This document shows positions 42,696 through 51,740 of a DNA stretch of 64,000 bases, piece after piece. The DNA is taken from assembly GCF_029338335.1 (NCBI RefSeq), contig NZ_CP119796.1. One strand, 5' to 3'. Below the pieces are notes generated by a model. The model searched no databases and was not told where the DNA came from. It saw only the letters and a program-made list of their open reading frames with translations. Position 1 is the stretch's first letter. Each line of letters starts with the position of its first letter. Source of the DNA: Halomontanus rarus (GTDB lineage Archaea; Halobacteriota; Halobacteria; Halobacteriales; Natrialbaceae). The position numbers and the translations under genes were made by a program.

Positions 42696-42771
42696 TGCGA
42701 GGGAAGATCTCTACCGCAGGACCTTCCGCATCTGTATCGGTGCTTTCGCACCGCATGCGATGCGAGGGAAG
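42696..42771. repeat. Short duplication of tRNA-Leu 3' end
   Basis: TGCGAGGGAAG at 42761-42771 is the 3' end of tRNA-Leu and recurs at 42696-42706. This direct repeat of 11 bp encloses a 54-bp segment, the arrangement left by integration at a tRNA gene and later loss of the element. It could also be chance. Confidence 0.4.
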
Positions 42772-42843
42772 GGAATCGAACCCTTGAACTCCTACGAGAG
42801 CGGATCTTGAGTCCGCCGCCGTTGGCCGCTTGGCTACCCTCGC
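42761..42843 (-). tRNA. tRNA-Leu (CAA)
   Basis: The minus strand folds as an 83-nt tRNA. The acceptor stem GCGAGGG/CCCTCGC carries discriminator A and no encoded CCA. A D-arm with AGCCAAGCGGCCAACGGC follows. The anticodon stem GCGGA/TCCGC holds loop CTCAAGA (anticodon CAA). The variable arm is long, as in leucine tRNAs, and the T arm is AAGGG-TTCGATT-CCCTT. A TTAAATCG element about 31 nt upstream (42871-42878) is a good promoter. No intron is seen. Confidence 0.95.
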
Positions 42844-43131
42844 ACGCACTCTGCAGTAGGGGGGACCACCGGTTAAATCGTCCGATTTCTGCCGCCACTC
42901 GAGCGTTTACGCGTTACACGGTGGATGTCGACATTCGAACAGCGCAAGCCACGGTGATACGGTCCTCTATACGGAGACTGGAGGGGGAGAACGACCCGCC
43001 GATCGCCTCCGAACGGGCCTCGGTTCCACACTCGGCCTCGCGAGCACCGACTGCCTCGAGGCGTTCTCGAGGGACACCGTTTACGTCCGGAACGATCACG
43101 TGCAGTGTCTTTGAGGGCGGTAGTCGGGCTC

Positions 43132-43311
43132 TCACATCGGCACCGGGACCGCTCGTCCGCCGTTCCCGTCTTCGTCTCCGTCCCCACTCCCGCCACCGCC
43201 CGTTTCGTCGTCCGAACCGTATTGCTCGCAATTCAGACACTGAATCACGCCGTCAGTGTGTTCGTACAAACGCTCGCCACAGCTCTCACACCGGCCATGT
43301 GGATAGCGCAT
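43132..43311 (-). CDS. Small CPxCG-type zinc-finger protein
   Basis: This 59-residue protein starts with a zinc ribbon (RCESCGERLYEHTDGVIQCL near residues 7-26, closed by CEQYG) and continues as a Gly/Asp-rich tail. Haloarchaea have many such one-domain zinc-finger micro-proteins, mostly of unknown function. The ATG at 43311 is chosen because the upstream codons do not look coding. It ends in repeats of Gly-Asp that vary among relatives. The short size lowers confidence. Confidence 0.68.
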   Translation of the reverse strand: MRYPHGRCESCGERLYEHTDGVIQCLNCEQYGSDDETGGGGSGDGDEDGNGGRAVPVPM

Positions 43312-43438
43312 CGGGTGAACGACATCCGCGCGAAGGAATAAACCCGCCCCCGATAATTCGTGCCAGAAATCCGCAGACGAGACTGTCCATCCCCGCTGAC
43401 CGAGGGAATTACACGACTGCCCCACGAACTGTCACCGC

Positions 43439-43933
43439 ATGGACGACCACACCCACGATCCGACCGTCGATCCGCCGTCCGGTTTCGGTGCGAGCGCGCC
43501 GACGGGTTGGCTCGCGGACGCGGATCGCTGGGAACACGGCACGCTCCGTCGTGCGACGATTCACGGTGTCCGACTTTACAACTCGGGGGAGTTTCACGAA
43601 TCACACGACTGCTTCGAAGACGAGTGGTACAACTACGGTCGCGGCAGTTGCGAGAGCATGTTCCTCCACGGAATGGTTCAGGTCGCCGCCGGCGCCTACA
43701 AACACTTCGACTTCGAGAACGACGACGGCATGCGAAGTCTCTTTCGAACCGCGCTCCAGTACTTCCACGGCGTCCCCCGCGACTACTACGGCGTCGACGT
43801 CCTCGAGGTCCGGACGACGCTGACGAACGCCCTCGACGATCCGACCGTACTCGAGGGGTGGCAGATCCCGCTCGACGGCGAGTATCCGACGGCTCGCGAA
43901 GTCGATTTCGAGTACGTCGAGGCGCTCGAGTGA
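43439..43933 (+). CDS. DUF309 domain protein
   Basis: This 164-residue protein has the DUF309 signature FHESHDCFEDEWY near residues 52-64, followed by FLHGMVQVAAGAYKHF near residues 75-90. The motif with two His and acidic residues in helices suggests a metal-binding four-helix protein. Function is unknown; members occur widely in archaea and bacteria. It lies alone upstream of the AstE/AspA-like gene, 105 bp away. Confidence 0.88.
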   Translation: MDDHTHDPTVDPPSGFGASAPTGWLADADRWEHGTLRRATIHGVRLYNSGEFHESHDCFEDEWYNYGRGSCESMFLHGMVQVAAGAYKHFDFENDDGMRSLFRTALQYFHGVPRDYYGVDVLEVRTTLTNALDDPTVLEGWQIPLDGEYPTAREVDFEYVEALE

Positions 43934-44038
43934 CGGCCCGAAATCGGTCTCGAGCGGGTCTCGTTTCCCGTCACGTGTGAACATGTGTCGCTTCGAACGA
44001 CCGAATCGCATATCAGGCCGCCAGCCGTAAGATGGGTA

Positions 44039-44833
44039 ATGAAAGTCGCGCAGCTAGGGTCGGGGACGCCGGAAATCGCGGTCGTCGCCGGCATCCACGG
44101 CGACGAGCCGTGCGGTGTCCGGGCCGTCGAACGGCTGCTCGACGACCGCCCGTCGGTCACCCGCCCCGTGAAACTCGTCGTCGCGAACGAGAAAGCACTT
44201 GAGCGACAGGTTCGCTTCGTCGACGAAGACCTGAATCGCGCGTTTCCGGGAGACCCGGACGCCCAGACCCACGAAGGACGGCTCGCACACGAACTCGCCG
44301 CGGAACTCGAGGGCTGTCTGACCTTCTCGATGCACTCGACGCAGAGTCACGCGGAGCCGTTCGCCATCGTCAAGGGACTCGACGAACTGGCTCGCGAGAT
44401 CTGTCCCCAGTTACCGGTCTCGTCGATCGTCGAGACCGGAAACTTCGCCGACGGGCGGATGTTCTCGAAGGTCGAGACGATCGAAGTCGAATGTGGTTTG
44501 CAGGGATCGGAGACCGCCGCCGAGAACGCGGATCGGCTCGCTCGAGCGTTCCTGACGGCCGTCGACGCACTGCCCGGCGATACCGTCCGCAAGGAACTCC
44601 CGGTGTACCAGCTCGTCGACTGCATCCCGAAGTCCACCGCCGACACCTACGAGGTATTCGTCGACAACTTCACCCGCGTCGACGCCGGCGACGCGTTCGC
44701 CGCCGCCGACGGCGACAGGCAAGTCGCCGACGAACCGTTCTACCCGGTGTTGATGTCCTCGTACGGGTACACCGACGTCTTCGGCTACGCGGCGGAGAAA
44801 CTCGAGGACGAGTCGGTGACGACGATCAGTTGA
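44039..44833 (+). CDS. Succinylglutamate desuccinylase/aspartoacylase family protein
   Basis: This 264-residue zinc-dependent amidohydrolase is related to AstE/AspA. The zinc motif AGIHGDEPCG near residues 17-26 supplies His and Glu, and a later SMHSTQSHAEP segment near residues 100-110 supplies the third ligand. DLNRAFPGDPDA near residues 64-75 is the substrate-binding arginine loop, and VECGLQG provides the catalytic Glu. The C-terminal beta domain is present. The substrate is some N-acyl amino acid or similar. The ATG at 44039 begins at the first conserved strand. Confidence 0.88.
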   Translation: MKVAQLGSGTPEIAVVAGIHGDEPCGVRAVERLLDDRPSVTRPVKLVVANEKALERQVRFVDEDLNRAFPGDPDAQTHEGRLAHELAAELEGCLTFSMHSTQSHAEPFAIVKGLDELAREICPQLPVSSIVETGNFADGRMFSKVETIEVECGLQGSETAAENADRLARAFLTAVDALPGDTVRKELPVYQLVDCIPKSTADTYEVFVDNFTRVDAGDAFAAADGDRQVADEPFYPVLMSSYGYTDVFGYAAEKLEDESVTTIS

Positions 44834-44951
44834 AATCCGGACGGACCCGCTCCTCGGCACCCGGCGTCCGCAACCACGACCGCGACCGCGACGTGCACAA
44901 TTTTCCCCGCGTGTGAAGCATTGATACCCTGCGGGTTCGTCTCCGTCGGTA

Positions 44952-45449
44952 ATGATACTGGAAGCCCACGCACTGTTTCTCGCGATCCTCGCGGATCCGT
45001 TTCCGAACGGGATCGCCCACTACGCGGCCGGCGGGGTACTCGTCGGGCTCGGCGTCGCCATCATCTACCTCGGGACCGGACGCATCGCCGGTGCGAGTAC
45101 GTTCCTCGAGTCGACGCTATCCTACGGCTCGACTCTCTCGCGGTTTCAGCGGTATCGGCCCTCGCGCGACTGGCGGGTCGTGTTCACGCTCGGGATCGTT
45201 GCGGGGGCCGGCGTCTACGCGTTCACGCTGGGCGACGGCGTCTGGGTTACGGACGTCCAGCCCTGGCGGCTGTTCCTCGGGGGCGTCCTCGTCGGGATCG
45301 GAACGCGCGTCGGGAAGGGGTGTACCTCCGGCCACGGCGTCTGCGGGGTCGGCTCCGCCTCGTCGGCGTCGTTCGTCGGCGTCGCGACCTTCCTGCTGAT
45401 CGCGATCGGGACCGCACAGCTGGTGCAGGCAATGGGGGTGGGGATATGA
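44952..45449 (+). CDS. YeeE/YedE family sulfur transporter, half 1
   Basis: This 165-residue membrane protein has about four to five helices and the YeeE/YedE motif GTRVGKGCTSGHGVCG near residues 117-132, whose Cys residues are thought to handle thiosulfate or other sulfur species. The second half of the transporter is encoded by the next gene. In bacterial TsuA the two halves are one protein. Haloarchaea commonly have them split like this. Confidence 0.9.
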   Translation: MILEAHALFLAILADPFPNGIAHYAAGGVLVGLGVAIIYLGTGRIAGASTFLESTLSYGSTLSRFQRYRPSRDWRVVFTLGIVAGAGVYAFTLGDGVWVTDVQPWRLFLGGVLVGIGTRVGKGCTSGHGVCGVGSASSASFVGVATFLLIAIGTAQLVQAMGVGI

Positions 45450-45507
45450 ATACGACTCGCTCGAGAGTCGGGGAGTATGGAATCGATCGCACCGGGAGGG
45501 TCGATCG

Positions 45508-45975
45508 ATGAGCGCCGAACACGAACAGCACCCGCTGTTCATGCCGGTCGTCTTCGCCGGCGGACTCGTCTTCGGCTTCGGGCTCGCGCTGAGTAATATG
45601 GCACAGCCGGAGGTCGTCCTGAGCTTCCTGCTGTTCGAGGACTTCGGCCTCCTGTTCGTCATGTTCGGGGCCGCGGTCGTGACCGGCGTCACGTTCTTCG
45701 GCGCGATCCGCTTCCTCGACGGCGCACCGCTCACCGGCGGCCGCTACGAACGCCGACTGAAGACCCTCGATACGAACGTCGTCGTCGGCGGCGGCATCTT
45801 CGGCGTCGGCTGGGGCCTCTCGGGTATCTGTCCCGGTGCAGCCTACGCAAGTATCGGCATCGGGAACCTTCCGATCCTCTACGGCATCGTCGGGATGTTC
45901 GTCGGGGCCTACGTCCAGGGCTACTGGCGCTCGAGTACGCCCGACGCGGAGCCGGCGGCGGCGAAGGCTGACTGA
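45508..45975 (+). CDS. YeeE/YedE family sulfur transporter, half 2
   Basis: This 155-residue protein of the same family has the motif WGLSGICPGAAYAS near residues 92-105 with the conserved Cys. About four helices are seen. It lies 58 bp downstream of the first half on the same strand and probably forms the other lobe of the importer. No sulfurtransferase or persulfide dioxygenase is adjacent. Confidence 0.9.
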   Translation: MSAEHEQHPLFMPVVFAGGLVFGFGLALSNMAQPEVVLSFLLFEDFGLLFVMFGAAVVTGVTFFGAIRFLDGAPLTGGRYERRLKTLDTNVVVGGGIFGVGWGLSGICPGAAYASIGIGNLPILYGIVGMFVGAYVQGYWRSSTPDAEPAAAKAD

Positions 45976-45980
45976 GCCTG

Positions 45981-46009
45981 GTTCGACTCGACTCGACTCG
46001 ATTCGACTT
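45981..46009 (+). repeat. Pentanucleotide CGACT tandem repeat
   Basis: Just after the second YeeE/YedE gene there are four to five tandem CGACT-type units (GTTCGACTCGACTCG and onward), the last ones imperfect. It is outside any gene. Confidence 0.75.
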
Positions 46010-46158
46010 TGCAGTCGGGATCGGAAGTCGCTATCACTAGTCTCCGCTTTCCGTTCCACGCTGGAGTCGCGCTCGCATTCGCACTCGGGTCGTGTTCGCT
46101 CACACCGGCCCCGAAACAGGCAGTATAATTAACACCTCGGCGCACGTCGTCCCGACCG

Positions 46159-46356
46159 ATGGTACGACTCGAGCCACCCTGTTTGCGATCGAAACACGCC
46201 TCTCGCGGCGCGGCGAAGGGAGCGAAACTCGGCGGAAAGCTCGGCGGCGTCGGGGGACCGGCCACGGGGGCCGTGGGCGCGGGCGTCGGCGCGGCGACCG
46301 GGTATCTCGCGGGAACGGCCCGCGATCAGGTCGAGACGGTGCTCAAGCCCTGGTAG
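46159..46356 (+). CDS. Small glycine-zipper protein
   Basis: This 65-residue protein has a basic N-terminus (about residues 1-15) and then a long Gly/Ala-rich helix with GxxxG-type spacing: GAAKGAKLGGKLGGVGGP near residues 17-34 and GAVGAGVGAATGYLAG near residues 37-52. Glycine zippers insert into or span membranes and occur in small membrane proteins and some bacteriocins. A TATAATTAA element (46123-46131) about 30 nt upstream of the ATG supports it as a real gene. No export signal or immunity gene is clear. Function unknown. Confidence 0.65.
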   Translation: MVRLEPPCLRSKHASRGAAKGAKLGGKLGGVGGPATGAVGAGVGAATGYLAGTARDQVETVLKPW

Positions 46357-46430
46357 AGCGACAGATAGAGAGACGAGTGTGTGACCGCGGATCAAGAACG
46401 CATAAATCCTTCCTCCGGTTCCGTCCACAC

Positions 46431-47444
46431 ATGAGCACGAACACGAGCACGGACGCGGATCTCGACACCTACGAACTGATCACGCGAAATGCAGACGAGG
46501 TCGTCACCGACGAGGAGGTACGCGAACTGGCCACCGACCCCGACGGAAAACGCGTCTACGTCGGCTACGAACCCTCCGGCGTCCTCCACATCGGTCACCT
46601 GCTGACGGCGAACAAACTCATTGACCTCCAGAACGCGGGTATGGAGGTCGTCGTCTTACTGGCCGACGTCCACGCCTACCTCAACGGCAAGGGGAGCTTC
46701 GAGGAGATCCGCGAAACCGCCGAGCAGATGAAGGCGCAGTTCCTCGCCTACGGGCTCGACGACGACAGCACGGAGTTCGTCTACGGCTCCGAGTACCAGC
46801 TAGACGAGGAGTACGCCCTCGACCTGCACACCCTCGAGCTCGAGACGTCGCTCAACCGCGCCCAGCGCGCGATGGCAGAGCTCCAAGGCGGCGAGACCGC
46901 GAAAGTCAGCCACGTCGTCTACCCGTTGATGCAGGCCCTGGACATCGAGTACCTCGACCTCGACCTCGCCGTGGGCGGGATGGACCAGCGAAAGGTCCAC
47001 ATGCTCGCCCGCGAGGAACTGCCGACGCTGGGATACGACGTCCGTCCGTGCCTGCACACCCCAATCGTCGCCGACCTCACCTCCGGCGAGGGGAAGATGT
47101 CCTCGAGCGCGGGCGTCACCATCTCGATGGAAGACAGTACGGAGGAACTCGAAGAGAAGGTCAACTCGGCCTTTTGCCCGCCGACGCGCGACCCGGAGGG
47201 CGACCTCGAAAACCCCGTCCTCGAGCTGTTCGAGTACCACGTCTTCCCGCGGTTCGAGGAGGTCGTCGTCGAGCGCCCCGAGAAGTACGGCGGGGATCTT
47301 ACCTACGACGACTACGACGACCTCGCCGCGGACCTCGAGTCCGGCGACCTCCACCCCGCCGACGCGAAGGGGACGCTCGCGAGCTACCTCGACGAGTTGA
47401 TCGCGCCGGGTCGCGAGAAGTTGCGCGAGCTACGCGCGGAGTGA
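46431..47444 (+). CDS. tyrS: Tyrosyl-tRNA synthetase
   Basis: This 337-residue class I synthetase charges tRNA(Tyr). The HIGH motif is at residues 53-56 (GVLHIGHLL), with the tyrosine-binding VYVGYEPSG just before it. The class signature KMSSS lies in GEGKMSSSAG near residues 220-229. The archaeal short form without S4 domain fits this length. The ATG at 46431 is preceded about 27-30 nt upstream by CATAAATCC, a good TATA box. Confidence 0.95.
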   Translation: MSTNTSTDADLDTYELITRNADEVVTDEEVRELATDPDGKRVYVGYEPSGVLHIGHLLTANKLIDLQNAGMEVVVLLADVHAYLNGKGSFEEIRETAEQMKAQFLAYGLDDDSTEFVYGSEYQLDEEYALDLHTLELETSLNRAQRAMAELQGGETAKVSHVVYPLMQALDIEYLDLDLAVGGMDQRKVHMLAREELPTLGYDVRPCLHTPIVADLTSGEGKMSSSAGVTISMEDSTEELEEKVNSAFCPPTRDPEGDLENPVLELFEYHVFPRFEEVVVERPEKYGGDLTYDDYDDLAADLESGDLHPADAKGTLASYLDELIAPGREKLRELRAE

Positions 47445-47524
47445 GCGGCCGCGGGTTCGGCGGCGAACCCCGTCTCGCTCGCGCGGTCGTGGGCGTTATG
47501 TACGGGCGGACCACACTGCTTCGC

Positions 47525-48094
47525 ATGAACGCGACGACGGACGGAACCTTCCGCGTCCTCCCGGGGCGGACCGACGACGAGTGGCTCCTTCTCGAGGTCG
47601 AGTCGGCCGACCCGACCTACGTCCCGGCCGAGAGCGCGCCGGCTCTCGAGGTGGGAAACCGCGTCGAGGTGACCCTCGAGTGGGACGGCGACGAGCCAGT
47701 GATCGCCGAGTGGACGCGCCTCGAGTCGACCCGGTTCCATTTCGTCCGAACCGAAGAACCCGTGTTTCAGGCCGCACAGGCGTGTTTCGAGGAGGCGCGG
47801 AAGGCGGGCGAGCCGATGAGCTCCCGAGTAACCTACAGCACGGACAATCAGGCCAACGGCGTCGTCTACACCTTCGCCGCCCAGCCCGGCCAGCGCGATC
47901 TCTTCTCGGAGTTTCGCGACGGCGGAAAGCCCCTCGAGCCGCTGGTCGCCCGCGTCGGCGACTCCGAGTCCGAGGAGCCGCCGTTTTCGGTGTGGGTGCT
48001 CGACGTGCCCGAGCCGTTCGTCCTCGTGTACATCGTTTTCGATCCGGACGGGTTGCTCGAGGAGACGATGTGTGAGACGTACCTCCCCTCGTAG
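47525..48094 (+). CDS. DUF6663 family protein
   Basis: This 189-residue protein belongs to a haloarchaeal family (DUF6663) of unknown function. An N-terminal beta-rich half (FRVLPGRTDDEWLLLEVES near residues 8-26) leads to a C-terminal part with TYSTDNQANGVVYTFAAQPGQ and a FSVWVLDVPEPFVLVYI strand. No catalytic motif is evident. The ATG at 47525 is chosen because CGTTATGTAC, a TATA-like box, lies about 27 nt before it and contains the other candidate ATG. Confidence 0.82.
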   Translation: MNATTDGTFRVLPGRTDDEWLLLEVESADPTYVPAESAPALEVGNRVEVTLEWDGDEPVIAEWTRLESTRFHFVRTEEPVFQAAQACFEEARKAGEPMSSRVTYSTDNQANGVVYTFAAQPGQRDLFSEFRDGGKPLEPLVARVGDSESEEPPFSVWVLDVPEPFVLVYIVFDPDGLLEETMCETYLPS

Positions 48095-48215
48095 AGCCGC
48101 GCGATTCGGCCATCGATACCGGTGGGTGACCCTAGAACGCCGATGCCGTGAACGTCACCGCGACGCCGCATCGAGACCCATCCGATTCAAGAGCGCTCCG
48201 TCCGGAGACTCGAGT

Positions 48216-49250
48216 ATGAACGACACTCGGCGCTCGATTCTCGAGTCGCTCGCGGACGGCCCCGTCTCCGGGCCGACGCTCGCCGACTCCCTCGACGTTT
48301 CCAGGGCGGCGGTCTGGAAACACGTCGAGGGGCTCCGCGAGGACGGTTTCGAGATCGAAAGCGGACCGGACGGCTACAGCCTCGCCGGGATTCCGGCGTA
48401 CAACGGCCCGGCGATCGAGTACGGCCTCGAGGCGCCGTTCTCGGTCGAGTACCACGAATCGATCGCGAGTACCAACGCCCGCGCTCGGGAACTGGCGGCC
48501 GACGGCCGGAGTGATGTGGCCGTCCTCGCGGACGAACAGACCGGCGGGAAGGGGCGTCTGGATCGCGAGTGGTCGTCGCCCTCGGGTGGCATCTGGGTAA
48601 GCATCCTTTGTCGACCGCGCGTTCCACCCGCTCGCGCGCCGCTGTACACGCTGGCGGCGGCGGTCGCGACGGCGCGGACCGCCCGGGAGGCCGGCATCGA
48701 CGCGCGGATCAAGTGGCCAAACGACGTGGTCGTTCCCGTTGCCGGCGACGATCTCGAGGGTGCGGACGACGAGCAGGTGAGTGGAGACGGCTCTTACCGC
48801 AAACTGTCCGGCATCCTCACCGAGATGGAAGGCGAGACCGATCGAATCCAGTGGCTGGCCGTCGGCATCGGTATCAACGCCAATTTCGACGCGAGCGAGG
48901 TTCCGGCGGGGTCGACGACGCTTCGCGAGGAACGACGGCGTCGTGCGAACGGCGGTAGACACGAGAACGGAAACGAGAACGAGAGCCACGAGGACGTCGA
49001 CCGGCGCCTGTTCGTCCAGCGCCTCCTTGAGGAGTTTCACACCCTTCGAACCGACCTCGAGCGCGTCGTCCCGGCGTGGCGCGAGTTGACACTGACGATC
49101 GGTCAGCGCGTCCGCGTCGAACTTCCCGACGAAACGGTCGTCGGTGAGGCCCTCGAGATCACCGAGTACGGGGGACTCGTGGTCGACGACGACGACGCCG
49201 GACGAATCATGGTCTCCGCAGGGGACTGTACGCACCTTCGACCAGTGTGA
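48216..49250 (+). CDS. birA: Biotin--protein ligase with HTH domain
   Basis: This 344-residue bifunctional BirA has an N-terminal winged helix (RRSILESLADGPVSGPTLAD near residues 5-24 and SRAAVWKHVEGLREDGFEIE) and a catalytic domain with GGKGRLDREWSSPSGGIWVS near residues 108-127, the biotinyl-AMP loop. RIKWPNDVVV near residues 164-173 is also typical. It attaches biotin to carboxylases and represses biotin genes. Two acidic/Asn-rich insertions (after PNDVVVPVAG and before EDVDRR) contain short repeats. The C-terminal SH3-like domain is present. Confidence 0.93.
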   Translation: MNDTRRSILESLADGPVSGPTLADSLDVSRAAVWKHVEGLREDGFEIESGPDGYSLAGIPAYNGPAIEYGLEAPFSVEYHESIASTNARARELAADGRSDVAVLADEQTGGKGRLDREWSSPSGGIWVSILCRPRVPPARAPLYTLAAAVATARTAREAGIDARIKWPNDVVVPVAGDDLEGADDEQVSGDGSYRKLSGILTEMEGETDRIQWLAVGIGINANFDASEVPAGSTTLREERRRRANGGRHENGNENESHEDVDRRLFVQRLLEEFHTLRTDLERVVPAWRELTLTIGQRVRVELPDETVVGEALEITEYGGLVVDDDDAGRIMVSAGDCTHLRPV

Positions 49251-49355
49251 GAGATCGACTCGTGAAAGAGACCGAGGTGTCGAGTACGACTGTTCTGACC
49301 CGTGCTATCCGCTGCGTTCGTGGCGTTCGGACCGCCACTCGTCTCTCCATCCGAC

Positions 49356-49841
49356 TCACTCGACGACCGCTTGTGCGTCCACGTCCGCGGTCGCCTCCTC
49401 GAACTCGTCCTCGCCGACGCGAACGGTGAGGACGGGAACGGGCGAGGAGCGGACGACCCGCTCCGCGACGCTTCCTAACAGGAGGCGGTCGATCCCACCT
49501 CTCCCGTGGGTCCCCATCACGACGAGGTCGCACTTTTCGGGTTGGGCTTCGTCGACGATGACGCGACTCGGCGAGCCCTCGAGGACGGCGGTATCGACGC
49601 TGACGCCCCGCTCGTCGGCGAGTTCCTCTACGCGGTCGACCGCCGCCTGCCCTTCGTCGCGCAAGGCGTCGCTGATGCCGTCCCAGGCCGTTTCCATGGG
49701 GAGCCCGCCGTAGCTCGCCGCGTTGACGACGTAGATCGCTCTGAGCGTCGCGTCGTGGGTGCGTGCGAGGTCGATCGCGTACTCGACGGCGCGCTCACCT
49801 TCGGTCGAGCCGTCCGTCGGGACGAGAATACAGTCGTACAT
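49356..49841 (-). CDS. Universal stress protein (UspA family)
   Basis: This 161-residue UspA-fold protein starts YDCILVPTDGSTEGERAVEY, and ends with the ATP-binding motif GTHGRGGIDRLLLGSVAERV near residues 110-129, which follows the G-x2-G-x9-G-S pattern of nucleotide-binding members. It is probably a cytoplasmic stress-related dimer. Haloarchaea have many paralogues and the role of this one is unknown. Confidence 0.92.
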   Translation of the reverse strand: MYDCILVPTDGSTEGERAVEYAIDLARTHDATLRAIYVVNAASYGGLPMETAWDGISDALRDEGQAAVDRVEELADERGVSVDTAVLEGSPSRVIVDEAQPEKCDLVVMGTHGRGGIDRLLLGSVAERVVRSSPVPVLTVRVGEDEFEEATADVDAQAVVE

Positions 49842-49949
49842 ACGGTATCATGTGTCATATGTGCACAAGGCATAATAACGTTGTCGTGAGTGTGCCGACA
49901 AAATGAAACGGTAAGGGAGTATTATCCTTCGAATCGAAACTCGAGACGA

Positions 49950-50969
49950 TTACGTCGAGAAGACGACCTCGCGAACGTCGTCGACGCCCGCCCGTCGGAC
50001 GATCGTCCGGATCGGATCCCGAGTACCGGTCAGATTGTCCGAATCGCCGTCGAAGACGACCAGTCGGGCGGGCCGACCGGATTCGATCGGGCCGTAGTCG
50101 ACGCCGGCGAGTTCGGCGCCGTTGATCGTCGCCATCCGCAGAATCTCGCGGGCGGGGACGTCGCTCAGTTTCGAGAGGAACTCCATCTCGCGGAACATCG
50201 ACGGCGAGTTGAGCATGACGTTGTCGGTCCCGAGCGCGACGGTCGTTCGCTCGACGAGGTCCTCGACTGGCGGCACGCCGACGCCGGTGACGAGATTCGA
50301 CCGCGGACAGACGACCACCGGAATCTCCTCCGCGCCGATCCGCTCGAGGTGGCGCGACTCGGGATGGACGACGTGGACCAGAAACTCCGGCTCGAGCTCG
50401 AGCGCGGGGTCGAGGTCGCTGGCGTCACCCTCGCCGGCGTGGATGCCGAACGGTTTGCCGGCCTCGCGGGTCGCGGCTCGCTCCTCGTCGAAGACGTCGT
50501 CGTTCGCGCCGCTCGCGCCGAACCCGTCGCCCGCGTGCATGGCGTCGATCGAGCCGCGGGCCATCGCGATTTCGTCGATAGCCAGTCCGTCGGCGGCCTC
50601 GCGAAGCATCTCGACGCCGGCGACGTCTCCCTCCCGGAAGTCGATGCAGGCGGCCGTCCCGCCGCGGTGCATGAACTCGAGCGACCGTCGCATGGCCCCC
50701 ACGAGGTCCTCGCGGGAGGCCCGGCGGAGCAGGCGGTGTTTCAGGCCGTCCGGCGGCGCGACCAGTTCCTCGAGCGAGAGTCCACCGCCGGCCTCCTTGG
50801 CGATCGAGTCGCCGATGTGTGTGTGAGCGTTGACGAACGCTGGACAGACGATATCGGTCGAATCCGTCGTCTCCTCTTCGATCCGCTCGATTCGTCCGTC
50901 TTCGACCACGACTCGCCCCTCGACCGGTTCGAGGTCTCGGCCGCGAAGGATCGTTCCCGCAATTTCCAT
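49950..50969 (-). CDS. Amidohydrolase superfamily protein
   Basis: This 339-residue protein resembles metal-dependent amidohydrolases of the guanine/cytosine deaminase-like group. The N-terminal FVNAHTHIGDSIAKE motif near residues 54-68 carries the HxH metal ligands, GIHAGEGDASD near residues 175-185 a further His, and TVALGTDNVMLNSPSMFREM near residues 242-261 the Asp. The substrate is unknown. The start at 50969 is preferred over 50993, because TTCAAATG near 50993-51000 is a plausible TATA element, so the 8 extra residues are doubtful. Confidence 0.85.
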   Translation of the reverse strand: MEIAGTILRGRDLEPVEGRVVVEDGRIERIEEETTDSTDIVCPAFVNAHTHIGDSIAKEAGGGLSLEELVAPPDGLKHRLLRRASREDLVGAMRRSLEFMHRGGTAACIDFREGDVAGVEMLREAADGLAIDEIAMARGSIDAMHAGDGFGASGANDDVFDEERAATREAGKPFGIHAGEGDASDLDPALELEPEFLVHVVHPESRHLERIGAEEIPVVVCPRSNLVTGVGVPPVEDLVERTTVALGTDNVMLNSPSMFREMEFLSKLSDVPAREILRMATINGAELAGVDYGPIESGRPARLVVFDGDSDNLTGTRDPIRTIVRRAGVDDVREVVFST

Positions 50970-51149
50970 GGTATGCGTTTCGGTCGCGGCCATTTGAAGC
51001 GTTTCGTTCGGCGCGGTCGGGCTGCGACGAGAGGAGCGGGTGAGTTCGGTGTCTCGAGTTCACATTGGGCGGTACCGAACCGATGGCTGGCAGCGGACTA
51101 TCGTCGTACAGACGACAGAACTATCCTCGCCCGAACGGTCGCGGTCGTC

Positions 51150-51692
51150 ATGGCGTGGACCGTCGAATCGAAGCGAGTCGCGTACTGTCCGACGTGCGGT
51201 GAGTCACTCGAGTCCAGCAAACTCGACGATCAGTCCGTCCCTCACTGCGTCGAGTGCGATCTCACGCTCTATCGAAATCCGATTCCGATGGGGCGGGCGA
51301 CGGTGTTCGACGGAGAGAGGGCGCTGTTGGTCGAGCGCGGGAGGGGCGCGGATATCGGTGAGTGGGTGCTTCCGGGGGGCCACCTCGAGTACGACGAACC
51401 GCCCCGCGTCGGAGCGGCCCGCGAACTCGAGGAGGAGACCGGCCTCTCCGTTCGACCGGAGGATCTGACGCTCGTCGGGGACGGCTTTCTCGATTTCGGA
51501 GACGGTCTCACGATGGTCTCGTTCAACTACGCGGTCTCGAGGGACGTCGCCGACGGAACCGTACGCGCCGGAGACGATGCGGCCGACGCTCGCTTCTGGT
51601 CGCGCGAGGAACTCCGGACGAACACTCCCTTGCTTCGCGCGTCGGGACTGGAACAGGTGCTCGCCGGGATGGACGCGGTGAACCGTTCGTAA
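51150..51692 (+). CDS. Nudix hydrolase with zinc ribbon
   Basis: This 180-residue protein has an N-terminal zinc ribbon (YCPTCGESL near residues 12-20 and HCVECDLTLYRNPIP near residues 32-46) followed by a Nudix domain. The Nudix box is GHLEYDEPPRVGAARELEEE near residues 76-95, matching GX5EX7REUXEEXGU. The ribbon plus Nudix layout resembles NudC-type NADH pyrophosphatases, but the NADH-specificity motif is not evident. It hydrolyses some nucleoside diphosphate derivative. Confidence 0.9.
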   Translation: MAWTVESKRVAYCPTCGESLESSKLDDQSVPHCVECDLTLYRNPIPMGRATVFDGERALLVERGRGADIGEWVLPGGHLEYDEPPRVGAARELEEETGLSVRPEDLTLVGDGFLDFGDGLTMVSFNYAVSRDVADGTVRAGDDAADARFWSREELRTNTPLLRASGLEQVLAGMDAVNRS

Positions 51693-51740
51693 GCCCGTTC
51701 GAAAACCCGTCGGTCGAGTCGACGAAGAGGACGAGTAAAC

